Origin: Hyphomicrobium_A sp963782555
GTDB taxonomy: Bacteria > Pseudomonadota > Alphaproteobacteria > Rhizobiales > Hyphomicrobiaceae
Length of the DNA: 64,000 nucleotides
Direction: 5' to 3'
Assembly: GCA_963782555.1 (NCBI GenBank)
Contig: CAWAKB010000001.1
Location: 434,001-498,000, forward strand
Shown: positions 26,116 to 35,388 of the stretch, one piece after another
How the letters are laid out: the number at the start of each line of letters is the position of its first letter
Position numbering within the stretch: position 1 is the stretch's first letter
Position numbers and translations under genes: made by a program
The notes under the pieces: generated by a model
The model's database searches: none
What the model was told of the DNA's origin: nothing
What the model saw: the letters and a program-made list of their open reading frames with translations, nothing else

Positions 26116-26322
26116 CGAGGGACCTTTCGCACAATTTGACCAAAGACAGCGCCGCTCAGACGACGCCTACGGACAAAACAAGTGAGCCCACTGCGGGTTA
26201 ATGTTCCCCTAGGCGGATGCGGCAACCGCCGGGCAATTGGGCTCGACAGCAAGGCTTGCGGCGCCGATATAGAGAGGACGCGCTCCACCTCACCCGCCAT
26301 CAGCCCCCGCAAAGCCGCCCGC

Positions 26323-28122
26323 ATGTCCGCAGTGAAATTTCCCCAACTCCTCGTGCGCCGCGTCATGAGCAGGGCCGGGATGCGCGCGGGTGTGCTTGCA
26401 CTCGCCGTCGTGCTTGCAGGCAACCAGGTTGCGTCCGCTCAAGATCTTCGCAGCGCGCCCGAGGCGGCGACCGGGCTTGAATCCAAGGGCCTGGCCACCG
26501 CCGAGCAGCACATGGTCTCGGCCGCCAATCCCTATGCGGCACAAGCCGGCCGCGAGATCCTGCGCGCCGGCGGCTCCGCCATCGACGCGGCGATCGCAAC
26601 GCAGCTCGTCTTGAACCTGGTCGAGCCACAGTCGTCGGGCCTCGGCGGTGGCGCCTTTATTCTCTATTGGGATCAGGCCACCCACGAGCTCAAGTCATTC
26701 GACGGCCGCGAGACGGCGCCGGCCTCGGCGCGTCCCGATCGCTTTCTCGTCGACGGCCAACCGAGGCCGTTCAATGAGGCCGTGCGGTCCGGCTTGAGCA
26801 TCGGCGTTCCGGGGATCGTGCGGCTGTTGGAGCTGGTCCACCAGCGCTATGGAAAGCTGCCGTGGGCGCGCCTGTTCGAGCCCGCCATCCGCCTCGCCGA
26901 GACCGGCTTCGACGTGTCGCCGCGGCTGCACTACCTGCTGCGCTGGGAGGGCCCGGAGAGCTTCGTGCCGGCGGCACGCCACTATTTCTTCACCGACACG
27001 GGCAGCGCCTGGCCGATCGGGTTCACGCTCAAGGATCCGGAGCTGGCGGCGACGCTGCGCCGCATCGCGGCCGAAGGCGCGCGCGCTTTCTACGAGGGCC
27101 CGGTGGCCGATGCCATCGTCAAGGCGGTGGCCACGGCGCCGATTGCGCCCGGCGGCATGACACTCAAAGACCTTGCCGCCTACAAGGCCAAGGAGCGCGC
27201 GCCGGTTTGCACTCTCTATCGCGGCTACAAGGTGTGCGGCGTCGGCCCGCCCTCGTCCGGCGGTCCGACGGTCACCCAGACCTTGAAGCTTCTGGAGCCG
27301 TTCGATCTCGGCAAGGGACCGGCCGCAGCGCTGCAGCCGCAGGCGCTCCACCTCATCGCCGAAGCGGAGAAGCTCGCCTATGCCGACCGCAACCGCTACC
27401 TCGGCGACCCCGATTTCGTGACGATCCCCGAGGGCCTGCTCGATCCCGGCTATCTCGCGGCGCGCCGCGCGCTCATCGATCCGTTGAAGACGATGGAGAA
27501 GGCGGAGCCCGGTGTGCCGCCGGGTCTCAAGCAGCAGTCCTACGGCCGCGACGCCACGCGCGAGCGCCCCGGCACCAGCCAGATCTCCATCATCGACGAT
27601 GACGGCAACGCGCTTTCCATGACGACGACCATCGAGGGCGCGTTCGGGTCGCACAATTGGGCCGCAGGCTTTCTCTTGAACAACGAGCTTACCGATTTCT
27701 CGTTTCGCCCCACCGATGCCGAGGGGCGCCCGGTCGCCAACGCGGTGGGCCCGGGCAAGCGCCCGCGCAGCTCCATGTCGCCCACCATCGTGCTCGATCC
27801 GAAGGGCAATGTCTTCGCCGTGCTCGGCTCGCCGGGCGGAAGCAGCATCATTCTCTACGTGGTCAAGACGCTCATTGCACTCATCGATTGGGGCATGGAC
27901 GCGCAGCAGGCCGCCGACCTGTTGAACTTCGGCAGCAAGGGACACGGGTTCGAGATCGAGCTCGCAAGCCCCGCGGTGTGGACCGCCCTGAAGCTCAAGC
28001 CGTTCGGGCACGTCATCGTGCCGGAGCTCATGAATTCCGGCACGCACATCGTCGTGCGCCGCGGCGGCCATCTGGAAGGCGGCGCCGATTGGCGCCGCGA
28101 AGGCGTTGCGCTGGGGGATTGA
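26323..28122 (+). CDS. ggt: Gamma-glutamyltranspeptidase
   Basis: This periplasmic enzyme cleaves or transfers the gamma-glutamyl group of glutathione. The product of about 599 residues is made as a proenzyme and cuts itself before the nucleophile, here Thr418 in RPGTSQISII. The substrate-binding arginine is in FDGRETAP (Arg129), and the small subunit shows GSPGGSSIILYVV. A signal peptide (LALAVVLAGNQVASAQ) follows the start. The ATG at 26323 has no clear ribosome site; an ATG at 26365 would start directly at the signal peptide. The thiO gene follows 9 bases later, so the two are probably co-transcribed although no functional link is evident. Confidence 0.9.
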   Translation: MSAVKFPQLLVRRVMSRAGMRAGVLALAVVLAGNQVASAQDLRSAPEAATGLESKGLATAEQHMVSAANPYAAQAGREILRAGGSAIDAAIATQLVLNLVEPQSSGLGGGAFILYWDQATHELKSFDGRETAPASARPDRFLVDGQPRPFNEAVRSGLSIGVPGIVRLLELVHQRYGKLPWARLFEPAIRLAETGFDVSPRLHYLLRWEGPESFVPAARHYFFTDTGSAWPIGFTLKDPELAATLRRIAAEGARAFYEGPVADAIVKAVATAPIAPGGMTLKDLAAYKAKERAPVCTLYRGYKVCGVGPPSSGGPTVTQTLKLLEPFDLGKGPAAALQPQALHLIAEAEKLAYADRNRYLGDPDFVTIPEGLLDPGYLAARRALIDPLKTMEKAEPGVPPGLKQQSYGRDATRERPGTSQISIIDDDGNALSMTTTIEGAFGSHNWAAGFLLNNELTDFSFRPTDAEGRPVANAVGPGKRPRSSMSPTIVLDPKGNVFAVLGSPGGSSIILYVVKTLIALIDWGMDAQQAADLLNFGSKGHGFEIELASPAVWTALKLKPFGHVIVPELMNSGTHIVVRRGGHLEGGADWRREGVALGD

Positions 28123-28131
28123 GATAAACCC

Positions 28132-29130
28132 ATGACCTTGCGCACGATCACGGTCCGCGGCGCCGGCATTCTCGGCCTCTGGCAGGCGTTGACGCTGGCG
28201 CGCGCCGGCCATCGCGTGCGCCTTTGCGAGGCGAGCGCGGAGCCGTTCGCGCACGCAGCGAGCCTTTATGCTGCGGTGATGCTGGCGCCGGAGCGTGAGG
28301 CAGAGAACGCGCCGCCGCCTCTGCGCGAGCTGGGGTGCGAGGGCGTCGCGCTGTGGCGCGCGCTCTATCCCGACCTCGTCACCGCCGGCAGCCTCGTCGT
28401 CGCCGCCGCGCGTGACCGCGTGGAGCTCAAGCGCTTCGCCAGGCACACGCAAGGCCACGAGAGCCTCGATGCCAAAGCCTTGCAGAGCCTCGAGCCCGAC
28501 CTCGAGGGACGCTTCGCGTCTGCGCTCTTCTTTGCGCAAGAGGCGCACATGGCCGCGCCTGCCGCACTCGCCTTCACGCTCGGCGAGGTGCAGCGCGCCG
28601 GCGTGGACGTGCAATTCGGCGTCGGCGGGCCGCCGCCGCATTGCGACGTGGTCGTCGACTGCCGCGGTCTTGCCGCCCGCGACGAGCTTTCCGATTTGCG
28701 CGGGGTACGCGGCGAGCGTCTGATCGTGCGCTCGCGCGAGATTGCCTTGCGTCGGCCGGTGCAGCTTCTGCATCCGCGCCACCCGCTCTACATCGTGCCT
28801 CGGGGCGAGGGGCAGTACATGATCGGCGCGACCGTTCTCGAGACGGAGGACGACGGGCCGGTCACGGTGCGCTCCGCGCTGGAGCTTCTGGGCGCAGCCT
28901 ATGCGCTGCACCCTGCCTTCGGCGAGGCGGAGATCCTCGACCTTGGCGCCGGCGTGCGCCCGGCCTTTCCCGACAACATGCCGCGCGCGGTCGTGCGCGA
29001 GGACGGCCGGCGCATTTTCGTCAACGGCGCCTACCGCCACGGCTTCCTGTTGGCGCCGGTGCTGGCCAAGGCGGTGGCCGATTACCTGGAAACGGGTGCC
29101 GTGTCGGAGCTGATCCGAATAGAAGGATGA
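28132..29130 (+). CDS. thiO: Glycine oxidase-like FAD enzyme of thiamine synthesis (ThiO)
   Basis: ThiO oxidises glycine to the imine that ThiG uses to build the thiazole ring of thiamine. The 332-residue product is a DAO-family flavoenzyme with the dinucleotide-binding RGAGILGLWQALTLARAG at residues 9-26 and the C-terminal GVRPAFPDNMP and GAYRHGFLLAP segments typical of ThiO. The ATG at 28132 is 9 bases after ggt. The neighbours thiS, thiG and thiE about 1 kb downstream on the same strand support the assignment over another D-amino-acid oxidase. An opposite-strand membrane-protein gene lies between thiO and thiS. Confidence 0.85.
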   Translation: MTLRTITVRGAGILGLWQALTLARAGHRVRLCEASAEPFAHAASLYAAVMLAPEREAENAPPPLRELGCEGVALWRALYPDLVTAGSLVVAAARDRVELKRFARHTQGHESLDAKALQSLEPDLEGRFASALFFAQEAHMAAPAALAFTLGEVQRAGVDVQFGVGGPPPHCDVVVDCRGLAARDELSDLRGVRGERLIVRSREIALRRPVQLLHPRHPLYIVPRGEGQYMIGATVLETEDDGPVTVRSALELLGAAYALHPAFGEAEILDLGAGVRPAFPDNMPRAVVREDGRRIFVNGAYRHGFLLAPVLAKAVADYLETGAVSELIRIEG

Positions 29131-29137
29131 TGCCGGC

Positions 29138-29912
29138 TCAGGTGACGACGGTCGCCTTCGGCCCCATCATGGCCTGGATCTGGCGCAAGGTGCGCGTGGC
29201 CCGCCAGACATTCTCGATGCGGAAATGCTCGTTGCCGCCGCCGAAGATGGCAATCTTGCCGTCGATGTCGTTGGTGCCGAGCCCGATGATGCCGAGCCCC
29301 AGGATCTTGTGGGAGAGAAGCTCGTCGCTGAAGCGCGTCAACCGCACGTGCATCACCGAGTAGCTCTCGGGTGCCCGCCCAAGGACGCTGGCGAAGCGCT
29401 GCACGCGCTCAATCTGTGCGCCGCGGAAGCGCCAGAAGCTCAAGCGGTCCACAATGAAGACGATGACGAACCAGACCACGAACAAGGCCGAGGACACCAT
29501 CATGTAGAAGGCGAGGTTCATGTGAACGAGGATCGCCGGCGGCGTCTTGAAGAGGCCCTCGATGCTCATCACGAACTGGGTGCCCGCGGCCGCCGCCGCC
29601 AGCAGCAGGATCAGCAGGATCGCGCCCACGCCGCGCGCCTTCACGGTGGTGGCGAGCGTGGTGAACAGCAAAAGCAGCGTGAACGAGAACTCCGAGCCAG
29701 GGCCCGGGATAGATCAGCAGCGGCTTGCCGCCGCCGATGGTGAATGTTTCGCCTTGGGCATAGGTGAGCAGGGCGCAGAAGAAGCCGTAGGCCCACACCA
29801 CCCACCAATAAAGTATGGGAGAGTGCGGATAGACGCGAACCTCTGTCGGCGCTCCCTTTGCTACCGGAGCCACATTGGCACCCGGCCCCGTTTCAACACC
29901 CGTCGACGCCAT
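29138..29912 (-). pseudogene. Inner-membrane protein of unknown function, frame-disrupted
   Basis: The N-terminal part reads from the ATG at 29912 (good GGGAGG site) with one membrane helix (ILYWWVVWAYGFFCALLTYA). It continues to about 29705, where the frame is lost in a GGGCCCGGG run. The next frame carries on smoothly with SEFSFTLLLLFTTLA, two more helices and a soluble C-terminal region ending at 29138. The span is 3n+1 bases, and removing one base from that run gives about 257 residues. I do not recognise the family. It is antisense to the thi genes and separates thiO from thiS. A homopolymer sequencing error is as likely as a true mutation. Confidence 0.7.
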
Positions 29913-30138
29913 GGCGCCTCCCGAGCCCTTTTTCCAGGGCTTATCTTGGCCACTTGTTAGGCTAGCGTTCCCCCGATTGCCGATATTCATGGCATTGGCC
30001 CGGGACAACGTCAACGCGATCTCGTTGGCTGGCGGGGCATCTTGAGGTTTGGCGGCGAATTCTGTTTAATTGGCCAAGTGTGCGGGACATTAGAGCGCCC
30101 AACGGTTATTGCCGCAGGAGCGAGGTACAACATCCGTG

Positions 30139-30357
30139 ATGGACGAGACCAGCCTTGCCCGGACCATCGTCGTGAACGGCGATAGGGTCGCGACCCGCGC
30201 CGGGACGCTTGCCGAGCTCTTGGCCGAGCTCGGGCATAGCGGCCAGCGTGTCGCCATGGCGCGCAACGGCGACTTCGTGCCCGAGCGGGCGCGGATGGCG
30301 ACGCCGCTTGAGCGCGGCGACCGGATCGAGATCGTTTCGCCGCGTCACGGCGGCTAG
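30139..30357 (+). CDS. thiS: Sulfur carrier protein ThiS
   Basis: ThiS carries sulfur as a C-terminal thiocarboxylate for thiazole formation. The 72-residue product has the ubiquitin-like fold pattern (IVVNGDRVAT; LAELLAELG; RVAMARNGDFVPE; GDRIEIVSPRHGG) and ends in the required Gly-Gly. The ATG at 30139 has a poor ribosome site; a GTG one codon earlier is also possible. It is 50 bases before thiG, in the usual thiS-thiG-thiE order. Confidence 0.92.
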   Translation: MDETSLARTIVVNGDRVATRAGTLAELLAELGHSGQRVAMARNGDFVPERARMATPLERGDRIEIVSPRHGG

Positions 30358-30407
30358 ACCGCCGTGCAGCCGACCAAGCAGACTTGAGAGATAGGCTTTG
30401 TGAGCGC

Positions 30408-31250
30408 ATGAACGCGATCGAACCATCGACGACAGCCCAGGGCGCCCTTACGCTCTATGGCGTCGAGCATGCCTCGCGCATGCTGCTCGGCACCGCGCAG
30501 TATCCCTCTCCGCACGTACTCGCCCGCGCGGTGGAGGCCTCGGGCGCCGGCATCGTCACCGTCTCGCTGCGCCGTGAGCAGGCGCGCGGACGCACGGGCG
30601 AGCGGTTCTTGGAGCTGATCACGGCGCTCAACGTGCGCGTGCTGCCCAACACGGCTGGCTGCCGCACGGTCAAGGAGGCCGTCACCACGGCGCAGATGGC
30701 GCGCGAGGTGTTTGCAACCGACTGGCTGAAGCTCGAGGTCATCGCCAACGACGACACGCTGCAGCCGGAGGTCGTCGGGCTGGTCGAGGCCGCTGGCATT
30801 CTCGCCAAGGACGGCTTCAAGGTGCTGCCTTACACGACCGAGGATTTGTCGATCGCCGAGCGGCTGCTGGCGGCCGGTTGCGAGGTCCTGATGCCATGGG
30901 GTGCGCCGATCGGCTCGGGCCGCGGGCTCGCCAACCCTTATGCGCTCAAGAGCCTGCGCGCCTACTTTCCGCGTGTTCCCCTGATCATCGACGCCGGCAT
31001 CGGCGCGCCTTCGCATGCGGCCGCGGCGATGGAGATGGGCTACGACGGCGTGTTGCTCAATACGGCCATCGCCAAGGCCGGCGACCCCGTGCGCATGGCG
31101 CGCGCGTTCGCGACGGCGATCGAGGCCGGCCGCGCGGCCTACGAGTCGGGCCTCATGGGCATGCGCGACATGGCTGAGCCGTCGACGCCGGTCGCCGGCA
31201 CGCCGTTCTTCGATCTGGGTGCGCCTTCGGGCAAAAGCGGCGATGAGTGA
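30408..31250 (+). CDS. thiG: Thiazole synthase ThiG
   Basis: ThiG condenses deoxyxylulose 5-phosphate, dehydroglycine and sulfur from ThiS into the thiazole phosphate of thiamine. The 280-residue TIM-barrel product shows the Schiff-base lysine Lys108 in WLKLEVIAND, the GCEVLMPWGAPIGSGRG stretch and the phosphate-binding IIDAGIGAPSHAA. The ATG at 30408 is chosen because family similarity begins soon after it. The stop overlaps thiE by 8 bases, so translation is probably coupled. Confidence 0.94.
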   Translation: MNAIEPSTTAQGALTLYGVEHASRMLLGTAQYPSPHVLARAVEASGAGIVTVSLRREQARGRTGERFLELITALNVRVLPNTAGCRTVKEAVTTAQMAREVFATDWLKLEVIANDDTLQPEVVGLVEAAGILAKDGFKVLPYTTEDLSIAERLLAAGCEVLMPWGAPIGSGRGLANPYALKSLRAYFPRVPLIIDAGIGAPSHAAAAMEMGYDGVLLNTAIAKAGDPVRMARAFATAIEAGRAAYESGLMGMRDMAEPSTPVAGTPFFDLGAPSGKSGDE

Positions 31251-31911
31251 AGGCGACGCCTCGGGCCTCGACGTCTTCTATCCGATCGTTCCCGATGCCG
31301 ATTGGCTGCGGCGCATCGTGCCGCTCGGCGTGCGCACCGTGCAGCTCAGGGTGAAGGAAGCCGATGGCGACGCCGTGCGTCGCGAGATCGAAGCGGGCCT
31401 CGCCGTCACCCGGGCCAACGGCTGCCAGCTCATCGTCAACGACTACTGGCGCGAGGCGATCGCGGCCGGTGCCGACTACATTCACCTGGGTCAAGAGGAT
31501 CTCAGCGCAGCCGACGTCGGCGCCATCAAGGCCGCGGGACTTCGCCTCGGGGTCTCCACGCATAGCGAGGCGGAGCTTGCCGCCGCCCTGGCAGTAGCGC
31601 CCGACTACGTGGCGCTGGGGCCCATCTACAAGACGAAATTGAAGATAATGCAATGGGCGCCGCAAGGTTTGGACACGATCGGTCGCTGGAAAGCGCGCAT
31701 CGGCACTCTGCCGCTCGTTGCGATCGGCGGCATCACGCCGGAACGGGCGACGGGCGTAATTGCTGCAGGCGCGCAAAGCGTAGCTGTGATTACCGATTTC
31801 TTGACAGCGCCGGACCCGGAAGCCCGCATTCGGTTGTGGTTGGACTGGGCGGCGCAGGCGCGTCGCGGTGTGGCCGTTCTGTCCACAGAGCAGCTTAGCG
31901 ATAAAATCTGA
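31243..31911 (+). CDS. thiE: Thiamine-phosphate synthase ThiE
   Basis: ThiE joins the pyrimidine pyrophosphate and thiazole phosphate into thiamine phosphate. The 222-residue TIM-barrel product shows the typical sequence RTVQLRVKEADG, LIVNDYWREAIAAGADYIHLGQEDL, GLRLGVSTHSEAELA, YVALGPIYKTK and VAIGGI, with the phosphate site near the end. The N-terminus (LDVFYPIVPDADWLRR) differs a little from the E. coli enzyme but fits alphaproteobacterial members. The ATG at 31243 overlaps the thiG stop. A thiC gene is not in the window. Confidence 0.9.
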   Translation: MSEGDASGLDVFYPIVPDADWLRRIVPLGVRTVQLRVKEADGDAVRREIEAGLAVTRANGCQLIVNDYWREAIAAGADYIHLGQEDLSAADVGAIKAAGLRLGVSTHSEAELAAALAVAPDYVALGPIYKTKLKIMQWAPQGLDTIGRWKARIGTLPLVAIGGITPERATGVIAAGAQSVAVITDFLTAPDPEARIRLWLDWAAQARRGVAVLSTEQLSDKI

Positions 31912-31961
31912 TGATATTGCCGCACCATCCGCGCTTGCGCTTGCGCGGCCGCTAGCCTCAA

Positions 31962-33023
31962 ATGGCGGCAATTAATTTGTTCGAGATCGTCTCGGGAATT
32001 TATCGAGTTCGCAACACGAGCGCGCGCATGGCCTTTCGTTTCAAGCTCGCAGAGCCTTTCGAGGAGGGCGTGCGACGGATTGCCCGCGAGCAGATCGAGC
32101 GCGCGCAAAGCCAGCTGAAGGGATCCGGCGATCCCATCGTCGCCGTGCACGAGACGCGCAAATCGCTGAAGCGGCTGCGCGCGCTCGTGCGTCTCATCCG
32201 GCCTGCGCTCGGCGAGAGTGCGTTTCGCGAGGAGAACGCCAGGTTGCGCGAGATCGGCGCCGGGCTTTCGAGCACGCGTGACAGGCACGTGCTGTTTGAG
32301 ACCATCATCAAGCTGGAAGCGAACTCCAACCTTGCGCGCAAAGGGCTGGGCGAGGCGGTGCGCAAATCCCTCCACCTGACGAACGGAAAGGAGAGCCCCG
32401 CCGTCGAGGGCGCCGCAATGAAGCAGGCACACAGCCGCCTCGGCGAGGCCAAGAAGCGATTTGCGCAGCTGCGGCTCGAGGACAAGGGCTTCGATATCGT
32501 GGGGCCCGGGCTCGAGGCGAGCTACCGCAGAGCGCGCCGCGCCTTCCACAGGGCTTACGCCGAGCCGTCGAACGAGAATTTTCACGAGTGGCGCAAAGGA
32601 AGCCAGCAGCACTGGCGGCAGATGGTGCTGCTGTCGCGCGCCTGGCAGGGATGTCTCAATGCGCGGATCGAAGAGGCACGCACGCTTTCGCAGCTCCTCG
32701 GCGACGACCACGATCTGGCTTTGCTCGTCGGCTTTGTCCACTCCGAGCAGGCCTCGGGGCTCGGCACCGCCCAAGTGACGGCGATCGAGAAACTGGCATG
32801 CCAGCGCCAGAGTGAACTGCGCACCCTTGCCCATCCCAGAGGCTTGCGCCTTTTCGCCGAAGGGGCAAAGAGCCTGCGGCAGCGCGTTGCCGCCTACTGG
32901 GAGGCGGCCGTTGTGCTCAAGGATCAGGAGCCCGATGAGGAGCGCGAGCCCAATGAGACCCCCAAGAGGACGCGGGCGCAGCCGGCGGCACGCCGGCGCC
33001 CCGCCGCCGCGCAAACGTCCTAG
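31962..33023 (+). CDS. CHAD domain protein
   Basis: CHAD domains are helical, positively charged and bind polyphosphate. The 353-residue product carries the two conserved histidine/arginine helices (VHETRKSLKRLRALVRL at about residues 64-80 and FHEWRKGSQQHWRQM at about 207-221) and the LGDDHDLALL segment. The C-terminal 40 residues are basic and low-complexity (RTRAQPAARRRPAAA). No CYTH domain is fused. The start could be 31962 or the ATG at 32028, since neither has a clear ribosome site. It lies between thiE and hemH on the same strand; a role in polyphosphate granules is inference from the family. Confidence 0.82.
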   Translation: MAAINLFEIVSGIYRVRNTSARMAFRFKLAEPFEEGVRRIAREQIERAQSQLKGSGDPIVAVHETRKSLKRLRALVRLIRPALGESAFREENARLREIGAGLSSTRDRHVLFETIIKLEANSNLARKGLGEAVRKSLHLTNGKESPAVEGAAMKQAHSRLGEAKKRFAQLRLEDKGFDIVGPGLEASYRRARRAFHRAYAEPSNENFHEWRKGSQQHWRQMVLLSRAWQGCLNARIEEARTLSQLLGDDHDLALLVGFVHSEQASGLGTAQVTAIEKLACQRQSELRTLAHPRGLRLFAEGAKSLRQRVAAYWEAAVVLKDQEPDEEREPNETPKRTRAQPAARRRPAAAQTS

Positions 33024-33130
33024 AGCGCACTGAACGCGCGATCATCCTCATCCAGGCTTTGCAATGGCGCCTTGACGGCACATATTCGCTTCTATCGTCG
33101 CCCCAACGCCGCCCCGCCCCGAGGAGCCCC

Positions 33131-34192
33131 GTGAACGAGATCAAAACGAGCGCCAGGCTCGAGAGCGGCAGCGCGGCATCGCCTGCGGGGCACCCGGACG
33201 TCGCTCACGGCCGCATCGGCATTCTGCTTTTGAACCTCGGCACGCCGGACGCCACCGACTACTGGTCGATGCGCCGCTATCTCAAGGAGTTCCTGTCGGA
33301 CCGGCGCGTCATCGAGGTGCCGCGCTGGAAATGGTGGCCGATCCTCAACCTCATCATTCTTACGGTGCGTCCCGGGCGCAAGGGCAAGGACTACGCCAAG
33401 ATCTGGAACAACGAGCGCGACGAGGGCCCCCTGAAGACGATCACGCGCGCGCAGGCCGAGCACTTGCGCCGCGTGTTTGCCGAGGATCCCCGCATCGAGG
33501 TCGATTGGGCCATGCGCTACGCCAACCCAACCACCGACAGCCGCATCCGCGCGCTTCAGAAGCGCGGCTGCGACCGCATCCTGCTGGTGCCGCTCTATCC
33601 CCAGTACGCGGCGGCGACGACGGCAACCGCGTGCGATGACGCCTTCCGCACGCTCATGACAATGCGCTGGCAGCCGGCGGTGCGGGTCGCGCCCAGCTAT
33701 CACGACGATCCCGTCTACATCGACGCGCTCGCCGCCTCCATGCGCCGCGATCTCGCCGCGCTCGACTTCGAGCCCGAGAGGATCATTGCCACCTTCCACG
33801 GCATGCCGCAGGCCTATCTGGAGGCCGGCGACCCGTATCATTGCCAGTGCCAGAAGACCTCGCGGCTGCTGCGCGAGCGCCTGGGCTGGCCGCAGGACAG
33901 GTGGCTGACGACGTTCCAGTCGCGCTTCGGCAACGATCCCTGGCTGAAGCCTTATACCGACGAGACCATCAAGCGGCTGGCCTCGGAGGGCATCAGGCGG
34001 CTCGCTCTGGTGGCGCCCGGCTTCTCCGCCGACTGCCTGGAGACGCTGGAGGAGCTTGATAAGGAGAACCGCCACTACTTCGAGGAGGGCGGCGGCGAGA
34101 AGTTCGCTTATCTGCCGGCCCTCAACGACAGCGCCGAGGGCATGCAGGTCATCGAGGCCATCGCGCGGCGTGAGCTGCAAGGCTGGCTGTAG
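33131..34192 (+). CDS. hemH: Ferrochelatase
   Basis: HemH inserts Fe(II) into protoporphyrin IX, the last step of haem synthesis. The product is about 353 residues, normal for proteobacteria. It shows LLNLGTPDATDYWSMRRYL, the YPQYAAATT stretch, the metal-ligand histidine in ATFHGMPQAYLEAGDPYH, and the C-terminal VAPGFSADCLETLEEL with the conserved glutamate. The GTG at 33131 is preferred because a GAGGAG site precedes it; the upstream in-frame reading from 33059 has no family similarity. A cysteine pair (CQCQ at about residues 237-240) is present. Confidence 0.94.
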   Translation: MNEIKTSARLESGSAASPAGHPDVAHGRIGILLLNLGTPDATDYWSMRRYLKEFLSDRRVIEVPRWKWWPILNLIILTVRPGRKGKDYAKIWNNERDEGPLKTITRAQAEHLRRVFAEDPRIEVDWAMRYANPTTDSRIRALQKRGCDRILLVPLYPQYAAATTATACDDAFRTLMTMRWQPAVRVAPSYHDDPVYIDALAASMRRDLAALDFEPERIIATFHGMPQAYLEAGDPYHCQCQKTSRLLRERLGWPQDRWLTTFQSRFGNDPWLKPYTDETIKRLASEGIRRLALVAPGFSADCLETLEELDKENRHYFEEGGGEKFAYLPALNDSAEGMQVIEAIARRELQGWL

Positions 34193-34197
34193 CGGGT

Positions 34198-34220
34198 CAA
34201 ATGCGCAGACAGGGCATTTG
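34198..34220 (+). terminator. Weak hairpin after hemH
   Basis: A perfect 7-bp stem (CAAATGC with GCATTTG) and a 9-base loop follow the hemH stop by 6 bases, without a T-run directly after. It may be a weak terminator or a 3'-end structure. Confidence 0.35.
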
Positions 34221-34332
34221 CGCTGTTCCATAAGTAACTGCTTTTAAAGAAAGTTTTTACTATATCTTTGCACCCGCGTTCTAGCTTGAGGGCTGCGCGC
34301 TTGCGTTTGCTGAGTTTTTCCAAAGGTTTCCC

Positions 34333-35326
34333 ATGAATCCCAGACTCGCTCAATCCGCTCTCGGGCGGCTTCGAAATCATCGGCATTCTCCTCATCTTCC
34401 TGGCCGTTGCGGCCCTGTGGTCGACGGTCAAGATCGTGCCCCAAGGCAAGAACTATACGGTCGAGAATTTCGGCCGCTATACCCGAACGCTGCAGCCGGG
34501 CCTGCACATCCTGATCCCAGTGATGGAGCGCGTCGGAACGCGCATGAACATGAAGGAGCAGGTGCTCGACATTCCGAGCCAGGACGTGATCACGCGCGAC
34601 AACGCCATGGTGCGCGTCAACGGCGTCACCTTCTTCCAGGTGCTGAACGCGGCGCGCGCCGCCTACGAGGTCGATCAGCTCGAGCCCTCGATCATCAACC
34701 TCACCATGACCAACGTACGCACCGTCATGGGCTCCATGGACCTCGATGAGCTCTTGTCGAACCGCGACAAGATCAATGCCCAGCTCTTGCACGTCGTGGA
34801 CCAGGCGACGGAAGCCTGGGGCATCAAGGTCACCCGCATCGAGATCAAGGACATCGATCCTCCGCGCGATCTCGTCGACAGCATGGCCCGGCAGATGAAG
34901 GCGGAGCGCGAGAAGCGCGCCCAGATCCTCGAATCGGAGGGCCTGCGCCAGGCCGCAATCCTGCGCGCGGAGGGCGAGAAGCAGGCCGTGGTGCTGGAGG
35001 CCGAGGGCCGGCGTGAAGCCGCCTTCAAGGATGCCGAGGCGCGCGAGCGCTCCGCCGCCGCCGAGGCCAAGGCGACGCAGCTCGTCTCCGACGCCATCTC
35101 AGCCGGCAACGTGCAGGCGATCAACTACTTCGTCGCCAACAACTACGTGAAGGCCCTGGAGGCGCTCGCCAAGGCACCCAACCAGAAGGTCATCATGATG
35201 CCGCTCGAAGCCTCCGCCGTCATCGGCTCCATTGCCGGTCTGGCGCAGATCACGGGCGAGGCTTTCGGCGGCGGCTCCGCTCCGGCGGTCCCACCGTCGC
35301 GGCGCGGCAGCGTCCCGCAGACCTAG
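34333..35326 (+). CDS. SPFH/stomatin-type membrane protein, start region frame-disrupted
   Basis: This is a Band 7 scaffold of the bacterial stomatin type (formerly QmcA-like), which forms oligomers at the inner membrane and usually works with NfeD. From 34342 the frame reads a membrane helix (FEIIGILLIFLAVAALW), the SPFH domain (KIVPQGKNYTVENFGRY onward) and a long Ala/Glu coiled coil (KREKRAQ-type helices), to 35326. The only good start, ATG 34333 with AAAGG upstream, is in another frame; removing one C from CCC at 34339-34341 joins them as MNPDSLNPLSGGFEIIG, a family-like start, giving about 330 residues. Starting at the GTG at 34436 would delete the membrane helix. Two nfeD-type genes follow. 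Confidence 0.85.
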
Positions 35327-35388
35327 ATGCTTGGGGATTGGGGGCCGAGCGTTTGCTATGCTGCGGGATCGGATGGGAGGTCTGAGCC

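Noticed and set aside
26695..29040. Long minus-strand open frame (781 codons) opposite ggt and thiO
   Set aside because: The two plus-strand genes are clear family members, and the antisense product has no recognisable domain, only composition expected from GC-rich shadow frames.
30040..30138. Possible TPP riboswitch before thiS
   Set aside because: The characteristic CTGAGA and downstream aptamer sequences were not seen.
34436..35326. GTG at 34436 as the start of the SPFH gene
   Set aside because: It would remove the membrane helix whose coding sequence is present in the same frame upstream; a one-base error near 34340 explains the data better.
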